The notes: generated by a model not told the origin, from the sequence alone. A stretch of 64,000 nucleotides of DNA from AC-37 sp036389295 (GCA_036389295.1 DASVQB010000021.1:107415-171414), one strand, 5' to 3'. Positions 32,814-42,204 are shown, numbered from the stretch's first letter. Numbers and translations are program-made.

Positions 32814-33998
32814 CTAGCCGCCGACCAGCTCGCGCCAGGAGTTGGCGACGATGCCGACCGTTCCGCTCGACGCGATCGCGTTGAACGCGTTCGCGTCGTA
32901 GACCACGTTGGTCTTGCTCGAGCCGGCCTCGACGCCGCCGCCGTAGTCGACGACGACCGAGCCGACGATCTGCGCGTTGCCGCCGAGGCTCACGACGTTC
33001 CACGCCGTGGACTGCGTGCGGTTCGCCGCGTAGACGATCCCGTAGAAGTTGGTCGTGCCGCTGAGCGCGAACGTCCCGTTCGCGATGATCAGGATGCCCG
33101 GGCTCGTCTTGCTGTTGAAGTTGGTGTTGCTCGTGTAGCTGCACCCGCCGGTCTCGATGTAGACGAGCGGTCCGCTCGGGAGCGTCTGGGGGCAGTTCGC
33201 GTAGTACGCCGGCACGCCGCCGTCCGCGGTGGTGGACTGCGCCCGGAGCTTCATGGCGTTCAGCTCGGTGTCGCTCATCGCCGTCAGCTGGGGGTAGTTC
33301 GTCTTGTACGAGTTCGGCCAGACCTGGCCCTTGTCGTTCGCCCAGTCGAGGCAGGAGCTGCCGCGTCCGGGGGCGGACCCCGAGTTGCAGCGGACGGCGA
33401 TGCCGGGACCGGTGCCGTTGTCGACGATGACCTTGCGGCCGTTGTTGGTCGTCCTCACCTTGCCCGCGGTGATGGTGTAGCGCGGGAAGGTGTTCGAGAG
33501 GCCCGGGAAGCTCTTCACGAGCGCGACGACCGTGCGCTGCTGCGACTTGACCGTCGCCGTGGCGCGCATCCAGACCATGCCGTCGTTGTTCTGGTCGTAG
33601 GACGGGAGCGCCCTGGTGCTCGTGTCGTCGTAGTAGCCGCCGGTGCCGTTGTCGTGCACCTCGGTCGCGAACGTCGCGCCGTTGCGGTCGCCCGCGGTCA
33701 GTCCGTTGAGGAGGCTCTGCGGATCCGGGCAGGTGGTCGACGGGGACGCCGTGTTGCAGCCGGCGTACGCGGCGGTCGTCACGTTCGGCCAGTGACCGAT
33801 CAGGAAGTTGGCCTGCGAGTTCAGCGCGCCCTCGGCGAGGTTGAGCGACGACTCCCTGACGCGCTCGCTGCCGGACTGCCGGGTCTGCTCGTCGACGACC
33901 CGCAGCGTGGCGAGCGCCAGCGTCATCATCAGCACGATGATGATCATGGCGGTGACGAGCGCGATGCCGTCCTGGGCGTGGAGTCGCTTGCGGATCAC
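32814..33998 (-). CDS. PilX-like type IV pilus minor protein
   Basis: 394 residues from a GTG overlapping the previous stop (GTGA). The N-terminus IRKRLHAQDGIALVTAMIIIVLMMTLALATLRVVDEQ is a PilX-type anchor: a short basic leader, Gly-Ile at the cleavage-like point and one long hydrophobic helix (~12-35). The remaining ~350 residues are an extracellular Ser/Thr/Asn-rich domain with beta-helix-like GTFALSGTTNFYGIVYAANR near the end. Third gene of a three-gene operon; probably part of a pilus tip or pseudopilus complex. Pilus motor genes are not in the window. Confidence 0.75.
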   Translation of the reverse strand: MIRKRLHAQDGIALVTAMIIIVLMMTLALATLRVVDEQTRQSGSERVRESSLNLAEGALNSQANFLIGHWPNVTTAAYAGCNTASPSTTCPDPQSLLNGLTAGDRNGATFATEVHDNGTGGYYDDTSTRALPSYDQNNDGMVWMRATATVKSQQRTVVALVKSFPGLSNTFPRYTITAGKVRTTNNGRKVIVDNGTGPGIAVRCNSGSAPGRGSSCLDWANDKGQVWPNSYKTNYPQLTAMSDTELNAMKLRAQSTTADGGVPAYYANCPQTLPSGPLVYIETGGCSYTSNTNFNSKTSPGILIIANGTFALSGTTNFYGIVYAANRTQSTAWNVVSLGGNAQIVGSVVVDYGGGVEAGSSKTNVVYDANAFNAIASSGTVGIVANSWRELVGG

Positions 33999-34912
33999 GG
34001 GAAGGTGAGGGTCTGGGTCTGCTCCGCCTTGAGCCCGCCGCCGTCGTAGACCGTCAGGCGTATCGAGCGGGCCCCCGCGGCCGGAGCGGTGTAGGTGAAC
34101 TGCGCGGTGTTGCCGATCTTGGTCGTGTCGTCGCACAGCGCGTTGGCAGTCATGTCGCACCAGCGGTACTCGAGCGGCAGGTTCTCGGGGTCGGCCGACG
34201 CCGTCCCGTTCAGCGCCATCTGCTTCGTGCCGCCGGCCCCGGCCGTACCAGTGAACGTCGCCGTGGGCGCGCCGTTCTGGTTGCGCAGGTAGACGCCGCT
34301 CGTGAGGCGCGTCTCCTTGGGCTGGGCGCCCGGGGTCGTGTCGACGTAGAGGTCGAACCGGATCGAGGTGATCGAGGTGAGCGGCGTGGCGGCGGGGCTG
34401 AACGCGAAGACCGGTCGGGCGGCGTTGCCGGCGCGGTTCACCACGTTCTCCGCGGCGACCCGGCGGTCGCCCCACGTCGTGTCCGGGCAGCTCGCCGTCG
34501 GGAGCAGGGCCGGCACGGCGGCGGTGGTCCACTTCTGCGTCTGCTTCCAGAGCTGGCCGCGGTCGAGCGCCAGCGACGTGTCGAGGCAGTAGCGCACGCG
34601 CATCACGTTGCGGCGGTTCTGCGAGCCGGTCGCCAGCGGCGTGTGGTCGATCGTCTGGAACACCACGTCGTAGTCCTGCGCGCGCTCGATCAGCTGCGTC
34701 TCGCCCGCGATGTTGCGGAGCTCGAAGACGATCGCGTCCTGCGTGTTGCGGGCGCGGTCCTGGGCGTCGTTCTGCACGCCGTTGTCGCGCGCGACCCGGT
34801 CGAAGGTCTCGAACGGGGACAGCATCGCGGCGAGCACGAACGCGAGCATCATCGTCGTGACGATGACCTCCATCGTCGCGAACCCGCTCTCGCTCCGGAG
34901 CCGCCGCCTCAC
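33995..34912 (-). CDS. PilW-like type IV prepilin family protein
   Basis: 305 residues. The start at GTG 34912 overlaps the upstream stop (GTGA). Leader RRRLRSESGFATMEVIVTTMMLAFVLAAMLSPFETFDRV: a prepilin peptidase site between Gly and Phe, Glu at mature position 5 and a hydrophobic helix. The PilW-like extracellular part ends with an Ig/PKD-like domain (~210-305; TGTAGAGGTKQMALNGTAS, ARSIRLTVYDGGGL). Middle gene of the operon. Confidence 0.8.
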   Translation of the reverse strand: MRRRLRSESGFATMEVIVTTMMLAFVLAAMLSPFETFDRVARDNGVQNDAQDRARNTQDAIVFELRNIAGETQLIERAQDYDVVFQTIDHTPLATGSQNRRNVMRVRYCLDTSLALDRGQLWKQTQKWTTAAVPALLPTASCPDTTWGDRRVAAENVVNRAGNAARPVFAFSPAATPLTSITSIRFDLYVDTTPGAQPKETRLTSGVYLRNQNGAPTATFTGTAGAGGTKQMALNGTASADPENLPLEYRWCDMTANALCDDTTKIGNTAQFTYTAPAAGARSIRLTVYDGGGLKAEQTQTLTFP

Positions 34913-36501
34913 CTGATCACCGTCGAGGTCATGGTCGACTCCGCGAGACGCGTGTCGACGGCGGTCACGCGATATGCGTGGGAGGTGGCCGCGTCCTCGT
35001 CGGTGAAGCTGCTGCTGGCGACCGTGCCGCACTGGGTCGCGACGTTCCCGAACGGTGTCCGGTCGTACCGGTCGGCGTAGGTCCACGTCGTGCTGTCCGC
35101 CGCCCTGCGGTAGATGCGGTAGGTGTCGATGCAGTCGCCCGAGTTCGGGTCGCCCGACCCGGCGGGGTTGGTCCAGCTCAGCGTGACCGTGTCGCCCGAC
35201 TTGGTCGCGGTGAGGGCCGTCGGCGGGTTCGGCCGCGTGTTAGCCGACATCACGTCGCGCGACATGCCCGAGAAGTTGGCCGCGTAGCGCAGCGTGCCGT
35301 CCGGCGCCTTGTCGTACGGGAACAGCGCGTAGGTCATCTGCGTGGTCGACGTCGGGTAGCCCGGGTCCGCGCACCAGCGCGTGGTGCCGGGGGCAACGCA
35401 GGCCGCGACGCCGGCCTGGTTGCGCGGATAGCGCCAGGCCTCGAACTGCACGATGTCGCGGTCCACGCGGACGGTGTTGCTCGCGGGGTAGGTCTCGACC
35501 TCCGGCACGTTGTTGAAGAGGGGGTTGCGGCCGGCCAGCGCCGGAACGAAGGCGGTGGCGTCCGGGCGGAACCGGTTGAGCGTCACGTCGATCGTGCGCA
35601 TCGACCCGGTCGAGGTGGTGCCGGCCGAGTCGAACGGCTGCGCCGCGACCTGGTAGACGCCGTCCGGCTCGTGCTGGTCGAGCCCCCACGTGAAGGTGAA
35701 GGTCGTGCCCGGGCCCGTGTCGGTCTCCTCGAGCGTGCCGTCGACGAACCACTTGAGCTTGTCGACGTTGCTCGCGGTGGTCGCCTGGAAGCTGACCTGG
35801 ATGGGGGTCTGGCTGTACGGCGAGGGCGAGACCGACGGCGTGCAGGTGGCCCAGCAGGTGGGGGCGATCTGGCCGAACGGGCGCGTCGCGGGCGCGGTGA
35901 TGATCAGGTCGCTCACGCTGCCGGTGCCGCTGCCGCCGCTGCCCCCTCCGCCGCTGCCGCCGCTGCCGCCGCCGCTGCCGGCGACCGACGCGCGGGTCGC
36001 GCCGACGATCGCGGTCTGCCTGACGACCTTCCCGGACGGCGGGGTGATCTGGACGACGATCCGCTTGTAGTCCTTGGCCGAGCCGTCCGTCGTGCCGGTC
36101 GGGCTGTCGGCGCAGTAGCCGTCGGCGACGGGGTGGGTGCCGGAGCCGTCGCTCGGGTCGTCCACGACGCACGCGCTCGCGTCGACGGTGAACGTGGCGC
36201 CGCGCCGCACGACCTGCCAGCCGGTGACGGTCGGCTTGTCGTCCGCGAAGCCGCGGCTCTGGAGCTCCGACTGGATCGACGTGGGCGTGACCGCAGTGAA
36301 CGGCATGCCCTGCGCGGCGTCGGAGATCTCGCGGACCAGGTTGGTCGCGGCCTCGCGCTGCTTGGTCTGGCTCGTCTGCGCCGTCGCGACCTGGATCAGC
36401 GCGAACGTCCCGAGCACGCCGACGGCGATGATCGCGATGGCGACCAGCAGCTCGATGAGGCTGAAGCCATCCTCGCGGTGTCGAACGGCCGTCACGGGCA
36501 T
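34909..36501 (-). CDS. PilV-like prepilin with Ig-like and FN3 domains
   Basis: 530 residues. Canonical prepilin leader REDG|FSLIELLVAIAIIAVGVLG, with cleavage after Gly12 and Glu at mature position 5. A pilin head (~40-165) with two Cys is followed by a Gly/Ser linker (~172-198), an Ig-like domain (~200-310) and an FN3 domain (~435-528; PPTALTATKSGDTVTLSWTNP..YRIYRRAADS). Far longer than ordinary minor pilins; the extra domains would project from the pilus tip and may bind a surface. First gene of the operon, divergent from two tandem subtilases. Confidence 0.82.
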   Translation of the reverse strand: MPVTAVRHREDGFSLIELLVAIAIIAVGVLGTFALIQVATAQTSQTKQREAATNLVREISDAAQGMPFTAVTPTSIQSELQSRGFADDKPTVTGWQVVRRGATFTVDASACVVDDPSDGSGTHPVADGYCADSPTGTTDGSAKDYKRIVVQITPPSGKVVRQTAIVGATRASVAGSGGGSGGSGGGGSGGSGTGSVSDLIITAPATRPFGQIAPTCWATCTPSVSPSPYSQTPIQVSFQATTASNVDKLKWFVDGTLEETDTGPGTTFTFTWGLDQHEPDGVYQVAAQPFDSAGTTSTGSMRTIDVTLNRFRPDATAFVPALAGRNPLFNNVPEVETYPASNTVRVDRDIVQFEAWRYPRNQAGVAACVAPGTTRWCADPGYPTSTTQMTYALFPYDKAPDGTLRYAANFSGMSRDVMSANTRPNPPTALTATKSGDTVTLSWTNPAGSGDPNSGDCIDTYRIYRRAADSTTWTYADRYDRTPFGNVATQCGTVASSSFTDEDAATSHAYRVTAVDTRLAESTMTSTVIR

Positions 36502-36687
36502 CGCAACGCCCGTATCGGCGGATCCACGGGGAGCTTGATCCCGCGATCGGAGGTTCGGCGGCCGTTCCGCTTGGTAGAGCGCCTCCGCGGCGCGACGCTG
36601 GACAAACGTCGTATCTCGGGTTACAAAGGTTGCGGCTCAAAAAACGACCGGATGTGATGGTCCGGTCCCGGGTAGGGGAACCTGTAA

Positions 36688-38034
36688 ATGAGAAAGACTT
36701 GGCTGCTCGCCGCGGCCTGCATCGCGGCGCTCACGATTCCCGGCGCGCCCGCCAACGCGAGCGCCGTGCCGGGCCAGTACGTGGTGGTCCTGAAGAGCGG
36801 CGCCGACGCGAACGCCGTCGTCGCGGACCACAAGCGGCAGGCGAACGCCGCCGTGATCCACGTCTACGGGCGCGCCCTCAAGGGCTACGCCGCGAAGCTG
36901 TCGACGGCCGGCCTCGAGCGCGTGCGCGCGGACTCCCGCGTGGACTACGTCGTCCAGGACCGCGCGGAGAGCATGATCACCGCGCTGGCCAAGCCGCCGC
37001 CCCCGCCGCCCGCCCAGACGCTCCCCACCGGGGTGGACCGGATCGACGCCGACCTCTCCAGCGCCCTCGCGGGCAACCGCTCGGGCACGGTGGACGCCGA
37101 CGTGGCCGTCTACGACACGGGGGTCCAGACGAACCACCCGGACCTGACCGTCGCGGGCGGGGTGAACTGCCTCGGAGCCAAGAGCTCCTCGAACGACGGC
37201 ACGATCGGCGACCAGAACGGACACGGCACGCACGTGGCCGGCATCGTCGCGGCGAAGGACGACTCCATCGGCGTCGTCGGCGTCGCGCCGGGCGCTCGGG
37301 TGTGGTCCGTCCGCGTGGGCGACAGCGCCGCGATCAGCACGACCTCGGGCCAGCTCTGCGGGATCGACTGGCTCACCGCCAACGGCCCGTCGCGCGGGAT
37401 CAGGGTCGTGAACGCGAGCACGCTGCTGTTCGGCAAGGCCGACGACGGCAACTGCGGGTACAGCGTGAACGACCCCCTCCACCAGGCGATCTGCCGCTCG
37501 ACGGCCGCCGGGCTCCTGTGGGTCTTCGCCGGCGGGAACACCGTCATGGACCTCGACCGGCTGTCGGGCCCCGGCTACGACGAGGTGCTCACCGTCACCG
37601 CCATGGCGGACACGAACGGGCAGCCGAACGTCGGCTCGACCGCGACCATCACCTGCACCTCGACCGGCGCCAGGAAGGCCAACGCCACGGAGACCGACGA
37701 CAAGTACGCCTCGTTCAGCGCGTACGCGCTGAGCCTCCTGGACCAGGCCCACACCGTCGCGGCACCGGGGATCTGCATCAACTCCACCTACAAGGGCTCG
37801 GCCTACGGCGTGATGAGCGGCACCAGCATGGCCGCCCCGCACGCCACCGGCGCGGCCGTCCTGTGCTTCGCGCGCGGGCTCTGCACCGGCCCGCCCGCGG
37901 CGACGATCCAGAAGCTGCGCCTGGACACGGACGCGTACAACACCGCGCAGCCGGGCTGGGGCTACAGGGGCGACCCGCTCCGCCCCGTGACCGGGCGCTA
38001 CTACGGCTTCCTGATCAGCGCCGGGCTGTACTGA
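36688..38034 (+). CDS. secreted subtilisin-like peptidase (S8), copy 1
   Basis: 448 residues. Signal peptide to about residue 25 (PANASA), inhibitor I9 prodomain (~28-92; GQYVVVLKSGAD..RVDYVVQD), a proline run and then the S8 domain. The triad is complete: Asp143 in VYDTGVQTNHPDL, His179 in NGHGTHVAGIVA, Ser380 in MSGTSMAAPHATG. Six or more Cys in the catalytic domain suggest disulfides. It ends PLRPVTGRYYGFLISAGLY, shared with copy 2. GGGGAA lies before the ATG. Followed by a strong hairpin. Confidence 0.92.
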   Translation: MRKTWLLAAACIAALTIPGAPANASAVPGQYVVVLKSGADANAVVADHKRQANAAVIHVYGRALKGYAAKLSTAGLERVRADSRVDYVVQDRAESMITALAKPPPPPPAQTLPTGVDRIDADLSSALAGNRSGTVDADVAVYDTGVQTNHPDLTVAGGVNCLGAKSSSNDGTIGDQNGHGTHVAGIVAAKDDSIGVVGVAPGARVWSVRVGDSAAISTTSGQLCGIDWLTANGPSRGIRVVNASTLLFGKADDGNCGYSVNDPLHQAICRSTAAGLLWVFAGGNTVMDLDRLSGPGYDEVLTVTAMADTNGQPNVGSTATITCTSTGARKANATETDDKYASFSAYALSLLDQAHTVAAPGICINSTYKGSAYGVMSGTSMAAPHATGAAVLCFARGLCTGPPAATIQKLRLDTDAYNTAQPGWGYRGDPLRPVTGRYYGFLISAGLY

Positions 38035-38040
38035 TCGGCA

Positions 38041-38074
38041 GAGCGGGGCCGCGCCCGCCGGCGCGGCCCCGCTC
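38041..38074. terminator. hairpin after subtilase copy 1
   Basis: A perfect 15-bp stem (GAGCGGGGCCGCGCC / GGCGCGGCCCCGCTC) with a CGCC loop starts 7 bases after the stop codon. Confidence 0.75.
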
Positions 38075-38186
38075 GACCCCCCCGCTTCACCCCCGTTTGG
38101 CCGGCCCCCCCGTATGGGGATAAGGGTGTCGGTTACGTAATCGGTGCGGCGCGGGGGCGGGAAGCCCCCGCACAAGGGGGAATCTC

Positions 38187-39500
38187 ATGGGGAAGCTGGT
38201 CGCAGTCTCCTGCTGCGTGTCGGCAGTGCTGTTCGCGTGCCCCACGGCGAGCGCGCGCGTGGTCCCGGATCAGTACGTGGTGGTGCTGAAGGACGGCGCC
38301 GACTCGGGCGTCGTGGCGGCGCTGCACGAGCGGCTTGCCGGGGCCGACGTGATCCACACCTACGGCCACGCCCTCGACGGGTACGCCGCTCGGATCTCGG
38401 TCTCCGGGCTCCAGCGGGTGCTGGCCGATCCGCGGGTCGACTACGTCGTCCCCGACCGGGAGGGGTCGCCCTTCACCGCCCAGACGCTGCCGACCGGCGT
38501 CGACCGGGCCGAGGCCGACCTGTCGAGCGTCGCGGCCGGCGACGGCTCGGGCGACGTGAACGCCGACGTGGCGGTCTACGACACCGGCATCCAGGTGAAC
38601 CACCCGGACCTGAACGTCGCGGGCGGCGTGAACTGCCTCGGCGAGGTCAACTCGACGAACGACGGGACGATCGGCGACCAGTACGGCCACGGCACGCACG
38701 TGGCCGGCATCGTCGCCGCGAAGGACGACGCGAACGGCGTCGTCGGGGTGGCCCCGGGGGCGCGGCTGTGGTCGGTCCGCGTCGGCAACAGCGCGGCGAT
38801 CAGCACGACCTCCGGTCAGCTCTGCGGCATCGACTGGATCACGGCGAACGCGCCCTCGCTCGGCATCAAGGTCGTCAACGCGAGCACGGTGCTGTTCGGG
38901 ACCGCCGACGACGGCAACTGCGGCTACACCGCGAACGACCCGCTCCACCAGGCGATCTGCAACTCCACGGCGGCCGGGGTCCTGTGGGTGTTCGCGGCAG
39001 GCAACCAGGTCGTCGACCTCGACCGGATCTCCGGCTCGGGCTACGACGAGGTGCTGGCGGTGACCGCGACCGCCGACTCGAACGGCCAGGCGAACCCGGG
39101 CTCGACGCAGACGTTCAGCTGCACGACGATCGGCAGCAGGAAGGCCGGTGCGGCGGAGACGGACGACAAGTACGCCTCGTGGAGCGCGTACGCGCTGAGC
39201 GCGGCCGACCAGGCGCACACGGTCTCCGCGCCGGGCGTCTGCATCTACTCGACCTACAAGGGGTCGACGTACGGGAAGATGAGCGGGACGAGCATGTCCG
39301 CGCCGCACGCCACCGGCGTGGCGGCGCTGTGCTTCGCGTCCGGGCAGTGCACCGGGACGCCCGCGGAGGCGATCCAGAAGCTCCACGCCGACGCGGAGGC
39401 CTGGAGCCTGGCCGACTCGGGCTTCGGGTTCACGGGCGACCCGCTGCGGCCGGTCACGGGCCGCTACTACGGCTACGAGCTGAGGGCCGGGCAGTACTGA
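38187..39500 (+). CDS. secreted subtilisin-like peptidase (S8), copy 2
   Basis: 437 residues and clearly a tandem paralogue of the preceding gene: signal peptide (~1-23), I9 prodomain (~26-92), then the triad Asp132 (VYDTGIQVNHPDL), His168 (YGHGTHVAGIVA) and Ser369 (MSGTSMSAPHATG), and the same C-terminal PLRPVTGRYYG. It lacks the proline run between the domains. AAGGGGGAA precedes the ATG. It has its own upstream region and hairpin, so the copies may be regulated separately. Confidence 0.92.
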   Translation: MGKLVAVSCCVSAVLFACPTASARVVPDQYVVVLKDGADSGVVAALHERLAGADVIHTYGHALDGYAARISVSGLQRVLADPRVDYVVPDREGSPFTAQTLPTGVDRAEADLSSVAAGDGSGDVNADVAVYDTGIQVNHPDLNVAGGVNCLGEVNSTNDGTIGDQYGHGTHVAGIVAAKDDANGVVGVAPGARLWSVRVGNSAAISTTSGQLCGIDWITANAPSLGIKVVNASTVLFGTADDGNCGYTANDPLHQAICNSTAAGVLWVFAAGNQVVDLDRISGSGYDEVLAVTATADSNGQANPGSTQTFSCTTIGSRKAGAAETDDKYASWSAYALSAADQAHTVSAPGVCIYSTYKGSTYGKMSGTSMSAPHATGVAALCFASGQCTGTPAEAIQKLHADAEAWSLADSGFGFTGDPLRPVTGRYYGYELRAGQY

Positions 39501-39549
39501 GGGCCGCGCCCCGGTGCGCCGGGGCGGGCCCGGACGAGGCCGCGAGGGC

Positions 39550-39580
39550 CGCCGGCGGCTCCGATGTGGAGCCGCCGGCG
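39550..39580. terminator. bidirectional hairpin terminator
   Basis: CGCCGGCGGCTCC (39550-39562) pairs with GGAGCCGCCGGCG (39568-39580) around GATGT, in the gap between convergent genes ending at 39500 and 39601. Confidence 0.75.
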
Positions 39581-39600
39581 CTCGTCCCTCGGGGAGCCGC

Positions 39601-39996
39601 TCAGATCAGCGGCACGTTGTCGACGACGGTGACCGTGGTCGCGTCGAGGCAGATGAACCCGTCGCCGTTCAGGTCGGCCGCGGGCATCACGGCGAAGCCC
39701 GTGAACTCGAAGAGCGGGGGGCACGACGTGGTGCCGGTCGGCGCGGTCAGCACGGCACCGTCGGGCGTGTCGTCCGCGACGGCGCCGGTCAGGCGGTTCA
39801 CGCAGACCACGCCGTTCGCGTTCGCGTCGAGGGTCGACGCCCAGTTCTCGTCCGCGCCGGTGTAGCCGGTCGGGCACTCGATCGCCTGGTGCTTGGTCTT
39901 GACCTTCTTGGGGTGCGGCTTGGCCGCGGCCGGGGCCGCGCCCGCGAGGGCCAGCGCGAGCGTGGCCACCGCCAGTGTCGTAGTGCGTCGCTTCAT
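39601..39996 (-). CDS. small secreted protein related to the tandem cysteine-containing paralogues
   Basis: 131 residues. Signal peptide (~1-24, ending APAAA), then a basic KPHPKKVKTKHQ stretch and CPTGYTGADENWASTLDANANGVVC, which matches the CPDGY..DxNxNGVVC frame of the proteins at 31.1-32.6 kb. A second loop, DLNGDGFIC, repeats the calcium-loop/Cys pairing. Probably the same broad family with an added half. Function unknown. Confidence 0.75.
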   Translation of the reverse strand: MKRRTTTLAVATLALALAGAAPAAAKPHPKKVKTKHQAIECPTGYTGADENWASTLDANANGVVCVNRLTGAVADDTPDGAVLTAPTGTTSCPPLFEFTGFAVMPAADLNGDGFICLDATTVTVVDNVPLI

Positions 39997-40122
39997 GCCT
40001 AGCTCCTGGGTTCCTGGGTCCGCGCCGTCCGTGGCGCGACAAGGCCCAGGATGCAGGCTGGACGGGATCGCCGCAATCGGCGATCCGTCCAGATGGACGC
40101 AAGTGCGGCTCTCGAGCGGGGC

Positions 40123-40932
40123 TCAGTCCGGCGAGGTCTGCCCCGTCCAGGCCTGCCCGTCCCAGTAGCGGAGCCGCTTCTGGCCCTGCGGGTCGGGATA
40201 CCAGCCCGCGGGCGGGCCGGCCGCCTGGGGCGGCGCGGGCGCGGGCGGAGGCGTCGGCTCCGGGGCGGGCGTCGCCGCGGGAGCCGCGGCCGGCTCCGGC
40301 GCGGGCGCCGCCGCGGGGGGCTCAGGCGTGGGCGACGCTGCGGGCGGCTCCGGCGCGGGCGGCGCCGCGGGCGCGGCCGGAGGAGCGGCCGGCGGCTGCG
40401 GCGCGGGTGCCGCCGCGCCGGCGGACCCCTGAGCTCCCGGCGCGGCCCCTGCGCCCGGCGCGGGCGGCGCGGCGGGCGACCCCGGCGCGGCCCCCGGACC
40501 GGCGGGCGCGGCGGCTCCGCCGCCGACGCCGGCCAGCAGCTGCGGGCGCTCCGCGAGGATCGCGCCGACCAGGATCGCGAGCGACGAGAGCACCGAGAAG
40601 ATCCCGCCGATCTTCATGTCCGCCTCGAACTGGCCGCTCGTCAGCTCGACCAGGAAGAAGAAGGTCAGGGAGAGCGCGATCGCGCCGAGCCACTTGAGCA
40701 CGGCCGGCTGAGCCGCCGGCACGTTCGCCGTCGCGCCGGTGATCGCGCCGACGGAGATCGCGAGCGCGGCCAGCCCGATGAGCGTGAGCACGACGTCGAG
40801 CAGCGTGAACGACTCCCAGCCGGAGACGCTCTCGTCCCCGGCGCCGTACCACTTGAGGAACAGGAAGACGACCAGCAGGCCGCCGCCCGCTGCCGAGGCG
40901 ATGAGTCCGGGGTTGGGTCTTGTCTGGTTCAA
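40123..40932 (-). CDS. membrane protein with Pro/Ala-rich linker and C-terminal DUF2510
   Basis: 269 residues. Four predicted membrane helices (~10-27, 42-62, 78-95, 108-127), a ~100-residue Pro/Ala/Glu linker (~140-235), and a DUF2510 domain at the end (AGWYPDPQGQKRLRYWDGQAWT). DUF2510 is common on actinobacterial membrane proteins and has no known reaction. The low-complexity linker could make the ORF look better than it is, but the two ends are typical. Divergent from an M28 peptidase. Confidence 0.8.
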   Translation of the reverse strand: MNQTRPNPGLIASAAGGGLLVVFLFLKWYGAGDESVSGWESFTLLDVVLTLIGLAALAISVGAITGATANVPAAQPAVLKWLGAIALSLTFFFLVELTSGQFEADMKIGGIFSVLSSLAILVGAILAERPQLLAGVGGGAAAPAGPGAAPGSPAAPPAPGAGAAPGAQGSAGAAAPAPQPPAAPPAAPAAPPAPEPPAASPTPEPPAAAPAPEPAAAPAATPAPEPTPPPAPAPPQAAGPPAGWYPDPQGQKRLRYWDGQAWTGQTSPD

Positions 40933-41010
40933 GTTCGACTCCGGTGGTTCGGGGGGTCCTGACGCGACTGCACTCTAGCCCCCGCCGGAGCGCCGGGCAT
41001 ACTCGCCTTC

Positions 41011-42204
41011 GTGGACGACATGCGGGAGGTCGAGGCGCTCGCCGAGTTCGAGGGGCGCGGGCCGGGGACCGACGCCGAGCGGCGCGCCGCGGTGCACCTC
41101 GAGCGCCGGCTGCGGGAGCTCGGGCGGGAGGCCGAGGTCGAGCCGATCGAGGTCAGGCCCAACTGGCCGCTCGCCCACGCGATCCACGGGCTGGCGGCGA
41201 TCGTGGGCAGCGTCGTCGCGGTCTCGACGCCGGTCGCGGGGGTCGCCGTCCTGGCGGTCGTCGCGGTCTCGGCGCTCGGGGACCTGACCGGCGCCTTCCA
41301 CCTGGCCCGCCGGCTCACCGGCTGGCGCGCGTCCCAGAACGTGGTGTCGGAGGAGGACTCGGGCAGGCCGGGGACGCTGGTGCTCGTCGCGCACTACGAC
41401 GCGGGCCGGACCGGGGCCGTGTTCGGCCCGAGGGCGCTCAGGCGCCGCGCCCGCGTCGGGCGGCTGCTCCGGCGCCCAGTGGGGCCGTTCCAGCCGTTCT
41501 TCCTGGCGATCGCGGTCGTGCTGGCGTGCGCGATCCTGCGGCTCGTCGGGGTCGATCCGAGCGCCGTCGCCGTCGTCCAGTTCGCCGCGACCGTCGCCCT
41601 GATCGTGAGCGTGCCGCTCCTCGCCGACGTGGCCCTGTCGGGGGTCGTGCCGGGCGCGAACGACAACGCCTCCGGCGTGGCCACCGTCCTGCGGCTCGCG
41701 GAGCGCTACGGCGGCTCGCTCGACCACTTCGACGTCTGGGTCGTGCTCACCGGCGCCCAGGAGGCGTTCGCCCAGGGCGCGCGCGCCTTCGCGAGGAGCC
41801 GCCGGCGCCGGCTCGACTCGGAGACGACCGTCTTCCTGTGCGTCGACGAGGTCGGGGCCGGCACGGTCCGCTGGATCGGCCGCGAGGGGCCGCTCGTCGC
41901 GCGCCCCCACCACCACGAGCTTCTGGCGATCTGCGAGCGGATCGCCGACGAGGACGCCGCCGACGAGGACCGCTACGGCGCCCGGTCGATCCTCTCCCGC
42001 TCGATCGGCGACGCCCACCAGGTCCGCGCGGCCGGCTTCGCCGCGGCGAGCGTCACGTGCCGGAACGAGCTCGACTACGCCCCCCGCCACCACCAGCCGG
42101 ACGACGTGCCCGAGAACGTCGACCCGGACGCGCTCGACCGCGCGTTCGGGTTCTGCTCCGAGCTGGTCGAGCTGGTCGACGAGGAGGTCGGCCCGCGGCT
42201 GTAG
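41011..42204 (+). CDS. M28 family zinc peptidase with internal membrane helices
   Basis: 397 residues. Zinc-site motifs: LVAHYDAGRTG (His/Asp), GANDNASGVAT (Asp) and TGAQEAFAQGARAF (catalytic Glu), then CVDEVGAGTVRW and a C-terminal YAPRHHQPDDVPENVD (His ligand region). Two hydrophobic stretches (~55-90 and ~165-215) suggest a membrane-anchored aminopeptidase-like protein. GTG start; no strong ribosome binding site. A second M28 protein of the same layout is encoded at 56-57.2 kb. Confidence 0.82.
   Translation: MDDMREVEALAEFEGRGPGTDAERRAAVHLERRLRELGREAEVEPIEVRPNWPLAHAIHGLAAIVGSVVAVSTPVAGVAVLAVVAVSALGDLTGAFHLARRLTGWRASQNVVSEEDSGRPGTLVLVAHYDAGRTGAVFGPRALRRRARVGRLLRRPVGPFQPFFLAIAVVLACAILRLVGVDPSAVAVVQFAATVALIVSVPLLADVALSGVVPGANDNASGVATVLRLAERYGGSLDHFDVWVVLTGAQEAFAQGARAFARSRRRRLDSETTVFLCVDEVGAGTVRWIGREGPLVARPHHHELLAICERIADEDAADEDRYGARSILSRSIGDAHQVRAAGFAAASVTCRNELDYAPRHHQPDDVPENVDPDALDRAFGFCSELVELVDEEVGPRL

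Noticed and set aside
36502..36687. Riboswitch upstream of the first subtilase
   Set aside because: GGTTACAAAGGTTGCGG looked c-di-GMP-like, but conserved loops and pairing of known classes are not present.
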